Assembly: GCA_028716785.1 (NCBI GenBank)
Contig: JAQUPD010000008.1
Location: 1-62,338, forward strand
Source: Fidelibacterota bacterium
GTDB taxonomy: Bacteria > Fidelibacterota > Fidelibacteria > Fidelibacterales > Fidelibacteraceae
Length of the DNA: 62,338 nucleotides
Direction of reading: 5' to 3'
Both the position numbers and the translations under genes were made by a program. Of this stretch, positions 9,075 to 17,496 are shown piece by piece. Below the pieces are notes generated by a model. That model was not told where the DNA came from. It saw only the letters and a list, made by a program, of their open reading frames with translations, and ran no database searches. The stretch's first letter is position 1. Each line of letters opens with the position of its first letter.

Positions 9075-12000
9075 ATGAATTCTTCTGAGCTCCAACAAGC
9101 AATGGCTATGGATTGTAATTTATTTATTGAAGCAAGTGCGGGGACGGGAAAAACATATACGCTTACAAAGCGCTATTGTGCTATCTTGGACGATTTTGCC
9201 CGTCAAGCATTAGAAAATCCTCAAGCTGCACCCAAAGATGCCTCTAATATTTTGGTCATTACATTTACCCGCAAAGCGGCGAATGAGATGACGGTTAAAA
9301 TTTATAGGGATCTTAAACGTCTTTTGGCTGGTGAACTAATCGATGCATCGCTTCCTAACGTGGGTAAATATTTGCGTCAATGCTCTCCTGACTATCGTAT
9401 GAGGATGGAAGAATCCTTTTCCCGTCATGCTATTTCTACGATTGATAGCTTTTGTACTCAAGTTTTAAAAGATTATGCCTTTGATGCAAAGTTAGATCCC
9501 GATTTTAAGGTGGAAGAAGAAGTTAGAAGTGATCTCTTTTTTGAAAAACAACTCGACCGTTTTCTTTTGCAAAAGGCTTCAGACAATGATCCAGATCTTT
9601 CTGCAGTGTTTAATGTTATAACCGCCACGCATGTCAAAAAAATAATTAAGTATTTCTATTGTCATCGCCTTTTTCTTCAAAACTGGCTTGATAAGATGTC
9701 AGAAAAACGTCAGACCATGTCTGAAAATGATCTTAAAGTAGAAATCTGGAATCAATGGCTAGAAAAGTATACTCCTGAGTTTGATGAACAAAAGGTGTGT
9801 TCAGAAATTAAAAGATGGTTTACTTATCTTGAAAAATCCTCGATTGATGATTTTGACCAAGGTAAAAATTTATTAGAAGACCTTCAAAAAGCTCTTGAGT
9901 CAATTCCAAAGGATGTGACGGGTAATTGTCTTCGCCAAGAAATATGTGACAAGATTTTTCCCTTATTGATGACACAACAAAACGAGTTTATGAAAAATTT
10001 TAAAGGGGCAAAAAAGAATTGGGGAAATCCTGCAGCTTTAGCTGAATTAAAAGAGTCATATCAACAGTTTATTAATACTTTGGGAATCACCGCTTTTCAG
10101 GTAATGGGTGCTCCTAATAAAATGGATAAATATAGCCTTGAAATTCTCTTGAATCTTCATGCTCTTTTTATGGATTTTCAGGTTCAAATGGACTCTTTTC
10201 AGCAACAAATGGGTTATTTGTCCTTTGATGATGTGATTTTAAAAACACGATCTCTCCTGGTTCACCATAAAGAAGTCCGAAAAAAATTATCCCACCAATA
10301 TGCGCATATTATGGTGGATGAATTTCAGGATACCAATGATCCACGATGGGATATTATCCGCATGATCGCTTCGGATGAGAAGGGGAATGTCCGTCCGTCA
10401 GGACTCTTTATTGTAGGGGATAAAAAGCAATCCATTTATGGGTTTCAGCAAGCTGATGTAACAGTGATGAACAGAGCAAAAAAAGATCTCAGTCAAACAT
10501 CCATTCCCCTGAAGGAAATTTCTCTTGAATACAATTTTCGAGCTTCTGAACAAGTTATTGATCAGGTCATAAATAAAATTTTTCCGCGTCTTTTTGTTAA
10601 CACTGAAACACCATGGCAAGCAAAATTTTCTCCAACAAAGACTGGAAAACCAGGATTCCTGAGTGCTGAAAAACACCCTATCTTTACAATGCTTGTCCGA
10701 ACTATTTCTGACGTGCCAATTGAAAAGCGAGAATTGGCAAGTGCGGTAAATGCAGCAAAAACGACTCAAGAGATGCTCCAGTGGTGGGATAATTATGCTC
10801 TGGAAAATGAAATTTCTCACAGTGGTCCTGTCGTGGGGATTTTACTGCGCTCTTTTACTCATGTTGGATTTTATGCATCCATGTTTAAACGGTATAACAT
10901 TCCTTTAGAAATAATTGCAGGAAATAGCTTTTTTCAACGACAGGAAATCTACGATATTTGTTATTTATTAGCTTTTTTTGCCAATCCTCATGATAATATA
11001 GCCCTTACAGCTCTTGGACGAAGTCCTTGGCTTATGCTTACTGATCAAGAGGTAGATCTTTTTCGAGAAAGAAAAGAAAAGGAGTCCGTATGGTCGTTTA
11101 TTCAGCGCCATGAGGCATTTAAGGAGGTAGCACAAACTCTGAAAGCATGGCTCAAAAAAAGTCAGCATATCTTTTTGCCCGATGTTCTTGAGGATTTGCT
11201 TGCCGATCAGGAAAGAGAATTGGCATATCTTAGCGAAATAGAAGGGGAGCGATGTTTGGCAAATGTTGATTTGGCAATTCATCTTTTACGGGGACTCATG
11301 ACCGGTGGAATGTCGCTTCGAGAATGTTTAGCTTGGTTTAATACCCAGCGAGATCAGGAAAGTCGACGGGAAGAAGCAGCGTCAGAAGGTGAATCACGGG
11401 TCTGCTTGATGACGATTCATAAAGCCAAAGGATTAGAATTCCCTATGGTAATTATAGGGGATATGAATCGGAGTCCAAGGAATAGTTCTGTGATAGTTGC
11501 CCATGCTGTTGGAGAAGAAACGATAGACGTGACAATTAATTTGAAAGAAGATGATACGGATACATCAATACAACCAGGTGTTTTATATGCAATATGTCAA
11601 GAACAAAAAGAACAGGAAGAAGCAGAAGAATTGCGCATTTTTTATGTTGCTGTAACCCGGGCTATGTTTCAGGTGGCTTTTTTAGCAGAATTTACCCAAT
11701 CCAATCGGAGCCCTTCTAAAAATACTCCCTGGTACAAGTATGTTGTAAAAGGGGTTTTAAAAGATCATCCGCCTGATCCTACATCCGTTGATTGGAAGAA
11801 TTTTGAGGATTCCTCAGAAGGATTAAGTGTTTTAAATAATTCGTGGGAATCGCTCTGGGATACACTTCCTCAGGCTAAAAAAGAGGTTAAATCCTGGGAT
11901 CTGCCACAGGCGAAAGAAAAAACCTGGAAACCTCTTTATGTGCTTACACCTCATGATGTTATGGCTCACATAGATGGTGAAAAATCGTTGGAGTCATCAA

Positions 12001-15000
12001 AAGAACATTTTTCTGAAGAAAACCGCCAATATGGCATCTTTTTTCATAAAGTGATGGAAGAACGTTGGTGGAATTCTGCTTCTGCAGCAAATGCATGGCT
12101 GAAAAAAAATGCTACTACATTTACCCATTTATCTCTCGCCAAAACGATGAAACGCCTTGAAGAAGACCTTGAACGGGTAAAAAGAGATCCTCTCTTTGAA
12201 AAAATAGAAAACATTCCTCTTCATGATGCCTTTTACGAATTACCGGTATCAGCATGGTATGAATCAGATAAGGAAAGGTTCGAACTCCGAGGCGTAGTTG
12301 ACCTTCTCTATCGGCAAGGAGATACCTGGACACTTCTTGATTATAAAACGGATCAGAATTTTTCCTCACTTAATCAATATAAGGTTCAAATGAACCTCTA
12401 TCAGGAAATGATTTATCAATCGTTTAGCATTGAAGCTCAGGGAATTATATGGTTTGTGGGATTGGGGAAAACTCTTCAAATTCCGCGAGATCCATCAGTT
12501 TTACAATATTTAACATCGGATCATAAATCGTTAAGCGCATTTCTTGAAAAAGGGAAAATAAATCCCATCCTCATGGAGGAAATTGTTGCTTTTTTAGAGG
12601 ATTATCCCACACTAATCTTGTGTGTTACGAAAGGGGAAGCAGAAGAAATTCAGAAAAATCTTGTGTGGCGTAAAAAGGCACGACCATGGATTTCTATCCT
12701 ATCTTGGCAAGATTTGCAACGGATTCGCAACGTGCTTGGGAGGGGATTGAATCCTGCTGTTCAAGCGCTTTTATGTTATCATGTTGTGAAAGAATCGGGG
12801 ACTGTTCTTCCAAAACCGGGTATTGCCCGTAAACTTTCAGAAGCGGTTACTCAAATGGAATTGTATAATCTTACGGCTGATCCCCAAGAAGATGCTTTAA
12901 TCCAAAAGGTACTTCATGAAATTCGGGCACGGGATTTAACGACGGATGGAGATATTCTTCGTTGGTTAAAAGAAAATCATCCCTTTAAGAATATGGATAT
13001 CTTTCTTACGGGATGGTATCAACCCTCGCCGTTACGACACGATTTGCTGACAGCTATAGCAATCCATGCCCGTCGTTTTGCGATGCCCGAATCAAAGGCT
13101 ATTCCTGATGTTAATGCGTGGAAAAAAAATGAAACAATTGCAAACCATAACCATAAAGTCTTAGTCTGTCATCGATCGGAAGATGAAGTAAGAACTGTTT
13201 TTCGAGAGATTGCCTCACAAAAGATAACAAATCTTCAATCTTTGCATATTGCTGTATCGAATCCCTCAGAATATGAACCCCTTATTTGCCGAATTGCTAA
13301 AGAGTATGATTTTCCTGTTTCTTTTTCCACACGGATTCCCCTGAAGGAAACCCCTGCGGGTCGCTGGCTGTTGAATCTTATCACGTTAATAGAAAAGCGA
13401 CAAAATCCTGAATGGGGAATAATTGCAGATGTTTTTCTTGATCCAACAATTCCTACTAATGATGCCCTCTATGCTCTTGATATTCAAATCCGTCAAAAGG
13501 CTCTGGAAACTCTTGAAGAAATACAAAAATTTTTCAAAAAGAAGGATTCAGACTTTTTTAAGATTTTTCAATCCTTTGTAGAACCAAAACTTCAGGAAAT
13601 TGCATCTCTTAAAACGTTTTCAGATATACAAAAGTATTTAAAAAAATCGTTAAAAATTTTTCAGGATGCTGCAAATCTTCTCGATAATCAGCAAACATTT
13701 AATCAGCGAGTTTTGCAAACCTTAAACGATATAATTGAAATGGCAATTCCTTCTTTAAAGCTAATTGGGATCGAAAAAGGGGCGATGGTTGAAGAAGGAC
13801 TTTTTCTACTCAGAGAGTGGATTAATCAGGAAGAACTTTCTCGCTTTGAATCGCTTCATGGCATTCCTGTGACGGGCTTTTTGGATACGATAAATCTTGA
13901 ACCAGCATGCTTATGGCTTTTAGGACTTAATCAGACAGATTTTCCTGTGCGCATTTACCGCAATCCCTTTTTGCGTGAGGCTCCCTACAATCCTTGGTTT
14001 TTAAATCGCCGCATGATTTCTCACTGGAGCCGTTTAACCCATGTTCGATTTATGGCTTCAAAGATGTTTTCAGGGGGGACAGATACAGAACCATCAGCCC
14101 TATTAGAAGCGTTTGAACAAATATCCCCTCCGGCTATCAAAGATTTTCATCCTGGTCAGAGAGATTTTTATCGCACTTTTACCGATGCCTTTATAGAATT
14201 TCCCCCAAAAAATCGGGCAATTCAACGTCATAACGTTCTTGTAACACGAAAAATTACTGAGAATCCCTACGGTGAAGTAAGCCCGTATCATGGCAAAACA
14301 CGCCCAATTCCTTTTCCCCACAAAAGTTCTGCAACAGCCATTGAATCTTTAATTCGATGTCCTATGCAATATTGGCTTGGAAAAATTCTTAACCTAAAAG
14401 TCACTGATGCTAGCAAGACCCAACTTGAAACCATGACAGTGGGAAACATCCTCCATGAAATTCTATGTCGATTTGGAACAGAAAAAGGATTTACACTCCC
14501 CATGGAACAAGCCATGACATTGATGAAATCTCTTGTTTATGAAACCCTTAAAAAGAATGGAAGCGATCCGGAAAATGATTTGTGGGAAAAACAACGATTT
14601 CGCTTTGTGATAAACGGACTGGATGAGAATCCTCCTAAAGGAAAAATGACCGATCTTGTGAAAAAAAATCTTGAGATTTTACAATCATTATCTGAGCCAG
14701 AGATGTATTTTGAGTTAAAATTTGAAGACAAAGAAGCGCCGGATAAAGCCCCCCACGATGATTTAATTTGGCACATGTTAGAAAGTGATGTATTTCCCAA
14801 GTTATTGCTAAATGGCAAAATTGATAAACTTTTTATCGATCATGAGCAAAAGCGGATACTCATTTCTGATTACAAAACTGGGAAATCCTATACACTCAAA
14901 GATATTTCTGATGGATTAAACATTCAACCGATTGTCTATTATTTAAAAGTAAAGCAAGAATTTCCAGCGTATCGAACAGTTTTCGTTTACGAAAGCATTC

Positions 15001-15272
15001 CCAAAGATCATTCTCCCTATAAAATGTCTCAGGAAATGGGGGACACAGGAGAACAAGGCCTTTTTGTCACATCTAAAAGTCCTCTAAAAATTATCCTTGA
15101 GCCATTAGACGATGAAAATGCTTTTACCCTGCAAAAAATAATTTCTTGGTTTCAAGATGCCATCAATCATTTAAAAGAGGGGACATTTCCTCATGTGGTG
15201 CCTGAACGGTATGATAAAGTATGCCATTATTGTGAACTCAAATATATGTGCCGAAAACCGGCCTTAATGTAA
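9075..15272 (+). CDS. Single-chain AddA-AddB helicase-nuclease
   Basis: This 2065-aa protein looks like AddA fused to AddB. Residues 1 to about 1120 match AddA: Walker A ASAGTGKT near residue 20, Walker B VDEFQDTND near 413, GDKKQSIYGFQQAD, YNFRAS, TIHKAKGLEFP near 778, FYVAVTRAM, and a PDDEXK nuclease with GVVDLLY and LLDYKTD near 1087. Residues about 1130-2065 match AddB: no Walker A, a second nuclease (GKIDKLF, SDYKTGK near 1930), and four cysteines (1762, 2050, 2053, 2059) placed like the AddB iron-sulfur cluster. It should process double-strand DNA ends for recombination. One uninterrupted frame joins the halves, with AGAAAGGAG upstream of the ATG. Normally these are two genes. Confidence 0.9.
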   Translation: MNSSELQQAMAMDCNLFIEASAGTGKTYTLTKRYCAILDDFARQALENPQAAPKDASNILVITFTRKAANEMTVKIYRDLKRLLAGELIDASLPNVGKYLRQCSPDYRMRMEESFSRHAISTIDSFCTQVLKDYAFDAKLDPDFKVEEEVRSDLFFEKQLDRFLLQKASDNDPDLSAVFNVITATHVKKIIKYFYCHRLFLQNWLDKMSEKRQTMSENDLKVEIWNQWLEKYTPEFDEQKVCSEIKRWFTYLEKSSIDDFDQGKNLLEDLQKALESIPKDVTGNCLRQEICDKIFPLLMTQQNEFMKNFKGAKKNWGNPAALAELKESYQQFINTLGITAFQVMGAPNKMDKYSLEILLNLHALFMDFQVQMDSFQQQMGYLSFDDVILKTRSLLVHHKEVRKKLSHQYAHIMVDEFQDTNDPRWDIIRMIASDEKGNVRPSGLFIVGDKKQSIYGFQQADVTVMNRAKKDLSQTSIPLKEISLEYNFRASEQVIDQVINKIFPRLFVNTETPWQAKFSPTKTGKPGFLSAEKHPIFTMLVRTISDVPIEKRELASAVNAAKTTQEMLQWWDNYALENEISHSGPVVGILLRSFTHVGFYASMFKRYNIPLEIIAGNSFFQRQEIYDICYLLAFFANPHDNIALTALGRSPWLMLTDQEVDLFRERKEKESVWSFIQRHEAFKEVAQTLKAWLKKSQHIFLPDVLEDLLADQERELAYLSEIEGERCLANVDLAIHLLRGLMTGGMSLRECLAWFNTQRDQESRREEAASEGESRVCLMTIHKAKGLEFPMVIIGDMNRSPRNSSVIVAHAVGEETIDVTINLKEDDTDTSIQPGVLYAICQEQKEQEEAEELRIFYVAVTRAMFQVAFLAEFTQSNRSPSKNTPWYKYVVKGVLKDHPPDPTSVDWKNFEDSSEGLSVLNNSWESLWDTLPQAKKEVKSWDLPQAKEKTWKPLYVLTPHDVMAHIDGEKSLESSKEHFSEENRQYGIFFHKVMEERWWNSASAANAWLKKNATTFTHLSLAKTMKRLEEDLERVKRDPLFEKIENIPLHDAFYELPVSAWYESDKERFELRGVVDLLYRQGDTWTLLDYKTDQNFSSLNQYKVQMNLYQEMIYQSFSIEAQGIIWFVGLGKTLQIPRDPSVLQYLTSDHKSLSAFLEKGKINPILMEEIVAFLEDYPTLILCVTKGEAEEIQKNLVWRKKARPWISILSWQDLQRIRNVLGRGLNPAVQALLCYHVVKESGTVLPKPGIARKLSEAVTQMELYNLTADPQEDALIQKVLHEIRARDLTTDGDILRWLKENHPFKNMDIFLTGWYQPSPLRHDLLTAIAIHARRFAMPESKAIPDVNAWKKNETIANHNHKVLVCHRSEDEVRTVFREIASQKITNLQSLHIAVSNPSEYEPLICRIAKEYDFPVSFSTRIPLKETPAGRWLLNLITLIEKRQNPEWGIIADVFLDPTIPTNDALYALDIQIRQKALETLEEIQKFFKKKDSDFFKIFQSFVEPKLQEIASLKTFSDIQKYLKKSLKIFQDAANLLDNQQTFNQRVLQTLNDIIEMAIPSLKLIGIEKGAMVEEGLFLLREWINQEELSRFESLHGIPVTGFLDTINLEPACLWLLGLNQTDFPVRIYRNPFLREAPYNPWFLNRRMISHWSRLTHVRFMASKMFSGGTDTEPSALLEAFEQISPPAIKDFHPGQRDFYRTFTDAFIEFPPKNRAIQRHNVLVTRKITENPYGEVSPYHGKTRPIPFPHKSSATAIESLIRCPMQYWLGKILNLKVTDASKTQLETMTVGNILHEILCRFGTEKGFTLPMEQAMTLMKSLVYETLKKNGSDPENDLWEKQRFRFVINGLDENPPKGKMTDLVKKNLEILQSLSEPEMYFELKFEDKEAPDKAPHDDLIWHMLESDVFPKLLLNGKIDKLFIDHEQKRILISDYKTGKSYTLKDISDGLNIQPIVYYLKVKQEFPAYRTVFVYESIPKDHSPYKMSQEMGDTGEQGLFVTSKSPLKIILEPLDDENAFTLQKIISWFQDAINHLKEGTFPHVVPERYDKVCHYCELKYMCRKPALM

Positions 15273-15361
15273 ATAAAGAAATTTTTCACGATATGCGTTG
15301 ACTTTAAAGAATTTTTTTCTTTATATTGACATACTATCCTGAGATGGGGGAGATATCTGTC

Positions 15362-15413
15362 ATCAGGGGATCGGGACAAAGGTCTTGCAATAAGCGGTGT
15401 CCCATCTTCTGAT
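15362..15413 (+). promoter_or_regulatory. Structured leader upstream of the TM1266-like gene and hydG
   Basis: A long hairpin lies between addAB and the next gene. The outer pair is ATCAG (15362-15366) with CTGAT (15409-15413). The inner stem is GAT plus GGGACA (15369-15378, one bulged C) with TGTCCC plus ATC (15398-15406). The loop is 19 bases. It ends 18 nt before the start codon at 15431, and no T run follows, so it is not an obvious terminator. It may be a cis-regulatory RNA or mRNA leader. I do not recognise it as a known riboswitch. Confidence 0.45.
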
Positions 15414-15430
15414 AGAAAATGGGAGCTGCT

Positions 15431-15682
15431 ATGAAAACACACCAATATCATACATTAAGCATAACTATATACGATCGTGATAAAGTTTACCGAAAAGTTG
15501 GTGAATTACTTCATGATTTTGCAGATTCAATATTGCTCCGAGTTGGTTATCCAATAGAAAATGAAAATGTTGCCATCATTTTTTTAATCTTAAAAATGAC
15601 GGGGGATGACATTGGTGCTTTATCGGGGCGGTTGGGGCAGTTAGAATCGGTAAATGTTAAGGTAACGACGTTAAAAATTTAA
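15431..15682 (+). CDS. TM1266-family ACT-like regulator of the FeFe-hydrogenase gene set
   Basis: This small protein (83 aa) has the ferredoxin-like/ACT fold pattern of the TM1266 family, for example HTLSITIYDRDKVYRKVGEL, then a hydrophobic strand and GDDIGALSGRLGQLESVNVK. Family members usually sit next to hydE, hydF or hydG and are thought to be regulatory or metabolite-binding. GGGAG lies 5 nt before ATG 15431; the in-frame ATG at 15419 lacks a good ribosome site. It is 14 nt ahead of hydG, so the two are very likely one operon. No hydrogenase, hydE or hydF is in this window. Confidence 0.85.
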   Translation: MKTHQYHTLSITIYDRDKVYRKVGELLHDFADSILLRVGYPIENENVAIIFLILKMTGDDIGALSGRLGQLESVNVKVTTLKI

Positions 15683-15696
15683 AATAAGGAAAGGCT

Positions 15697-17217
15697 ATGG
15701 CTGTAAAATCCATCTCATCTTGGATAGATCAAGTGATTAAACAGGAAGAAATTGATAAATACCTTATAAAGGGTGAAGATTTTATTGATGAAATAGAGAT
15801 TTATAGACATCTGGAAGAAAATCAAAATCCCGACAAAAAAAGAATTCGGGATATTCTTCAAAAGTCGTTAGCCATTAAGCGGTTAAATCCTGATGAAACA
15901 GCGGCACTCATTCAGGTAAAAGATCCGGAAATGTGGGAAGAGATGTTTACCGCAGGCTTGAAAGTAAAGCAAAAAGTTTATGATAACAGGATAGTCTTTT
16001 TTGCGCCGCTCTATTGTAGCAATCTGTGTGTAAATAGTTGTGTTTATTGTGGATTTCGGAAGGATAATACCCATGAAAAGCGGCGAATTTTAACCATGGA
16101 AGAGGTTCAGGAAGAAACCCGGGCTGTTGTTACAGAGGGACACAAACGCATGATAGTTGTTTTTGGAGAACATCCTCTTTCTGATGCAGAGTATATGGCA
16201 GAGGCGATCAAAAATATTTATAAAGTAAAAGTCCCGGCCCGTCAAGGTTATGGTGAGATACGCCGGGTTAATGTCAATGCTGCGCCTATGAGTATCGATG
16301 AATTAAAGAAACTGTGGGAAGCCGGCATTGGAACGTATCAGGTATTTCAGGAAACATATCACAAAAAGATGTATAAAGAGGTCCATCCCAACGGCTTAAA
16401 AGCCAATTATCGGTGGCGACTCTATGCTCTTCATCGGGCTATGGATGCTGGCATTGATGACGTTGCTATTGGAGCTCTCTTTGGATTATACGATTGGCGA
16501 TTTGAAGTGATGGGATTATTGTATCACACCATTGATTTAGAACGGCACTTTGGCATAGGGCCTCATACGATAAGCTTTCCCCGATTAACACCGGCAAGTG
16601 GATCTTGGTTATCAACTCATTCACCTTGGAAAGTAGATGACGATACCTTTAAAAAATTGGTGACAATCCTTCGGCTGGCAGTCCCCTATACCGGCCTTAT
16701 TATTACTGCCCGGGAGCGAGCAGATCTCCGAAGAGAGGTTATTAAAGTAGGTTGCACACAAACTGATGCGTCAACAAAAATTGGAATTGGTGGCTATACG
16801 GAGGCGTTGAAAGTCTTGAATACTCTTCAAAATACCAATCAGGATGAGGATGCCCAACAGTTTATACTGGGCGATACCCGCCGCTTGGATGACGTAATTC
16901 GTGAACTAGCAGAAATGGGAATGATTACCAGTTTTTGCACAGCAGGATATCGCTGCGGTCGGACGGGAGATAAGATTATGGGGCTTTTGAAAAGCTGTAC
17001 AGAAGGGAAATTTTGCAAATTAAATGCGGTTCTGACGTTTAAAGAATATTTGGAAGATTACGCTTCTCCCGAGACAAAGGCTATTGGAGAAAAACTTCTG
17101 GAGAAAGAATTGGCAGAAATCCGGTCAATCCCCTTTTTCAAACGCGGTAAACTTTTGGAAAATTTTGAAACATATTATCAACGCGTCGCTTCAGGTGAAC
17201 GGGATGTCTATATCTAA
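15697..17217 (+). CDS. hydG: [FeFe]-hydrogenase maturase HydG, radical SAM tyrosine lyase, with altered auxiliary-cluster ligands
   Basis: HydG cleaves tyrosine to make the CO and CN ligands of the hydrogenase H-cluster. At 506 aa this is slightly longer than usual. The radical-SAM motif CX3CX2C is C111, C115, C118 in LCVNSCVYCGFRKDN. The ThiH/HydG core follows, with GYGEIRRVNVNAAP, YQVFQETYH, GIGALFG-like and RLTPASG blocks. The C-terminal auxiliary cluster normally uses CX2CX22C. Here C414 and C440 keep the correct spacing, but the middle position is Gly417, with Cys420 three residues later and an extra Cys434. SD AAGGAAAGG lies upstream. A small gene overlaps the 3' end by 14 nt. Confidence 0.92.
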   Translation: MAVKSISSWIDQVIKQEEIDKYLIKGEDFIDEIEIYRHLEENQNPDKKRIRDILQKSLAIKRLNPDETAALIQVKDPEMWEEMFTAGLKVKQKVYDNRIVFFAPLYCSNLCVNSCVYCGFRKDNTHEKRRILTMEEVQEETRAVVTEGHKRMIVVFGEHPLSDAEYMAEAIKNIYKVKVPARQGYGEIRRVNVNAAPMSIDELKKLWEAGIGTYQVFQETYHKKMYKEVHPNGLKANYRWRLYALHRAMDAGIDDVAIGALFGLYDWRFEVMGLLYHTIDLERHFGIGPHTISFPRLTPASGSWLSTHSPWKVDDDTFKKLVTILRLAVPYTGLIITARERADLRREVIKVGCTQTDASTKIGIGGYTEALKVLNTLQNTNQDEDAQQFILGDTRRLDDVIRELAEMGMITSFCTAGYRCGRTGDKIMGLLKSCTEGKFCKLNAVLTFKEYLEDYASPETKAIGEKLLEKELAEIRSIPFFKRGKLLENFETYYQRVASGERDVYI

Positions 17218-17449
17218 AGCGACACTTGAGTCATTTTGCCAAGAGATTAATAAAAAACATGGTATTTCTATTGCCGTGTGTAAAATATTTGGTAAACGGT
17301 GGTCTTATCTTGCTGGCATGGGGGATGACCTCTATGGGGGTGTGAAAATCCGTATAAACGATACGTATGGTGTTATAGCTAATGAACTTCCCGATGCTAT
17401 AAAAGCTGAAATACAAATGCGGTTAACAGATCTTCTTTTAACTTCATGA
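17204..17449 (+). CDS. Small protein of unknown function overlapping hydG
   Basis: This 81-aa protein starts at ATG 17204 inside the end of hydG, with AGGTG 8 nt upstream, and overlaps it by 14 nt in another frame. It has no signal peptide or cysteine cluster (only two Cys). The pattern is a short helix, then alternating strands (ISIAVCKIFGKRWSYLAGMG, GGVKIRINDTYGVIAN) and a C-terminal helix, suggesting a compact alpha/beta fold. Tight overlap implies translational coupling and a role tied to hydrogenase maturation, but that is only context. I do not recognise the family. Confidence 0.7.
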   Translation: MSISKATLESFCQEINKKHGISIAVCKIFGKRWSYLAGMGDDLYGGVKIRINDTYGVIANELPDAIKAEIQMRLTDLLLTS

Positions 17450-17496
17450 CAATTCCTCCTTTTTTTTGTAGTTTGTAACACATGTGAGGTATTTTC

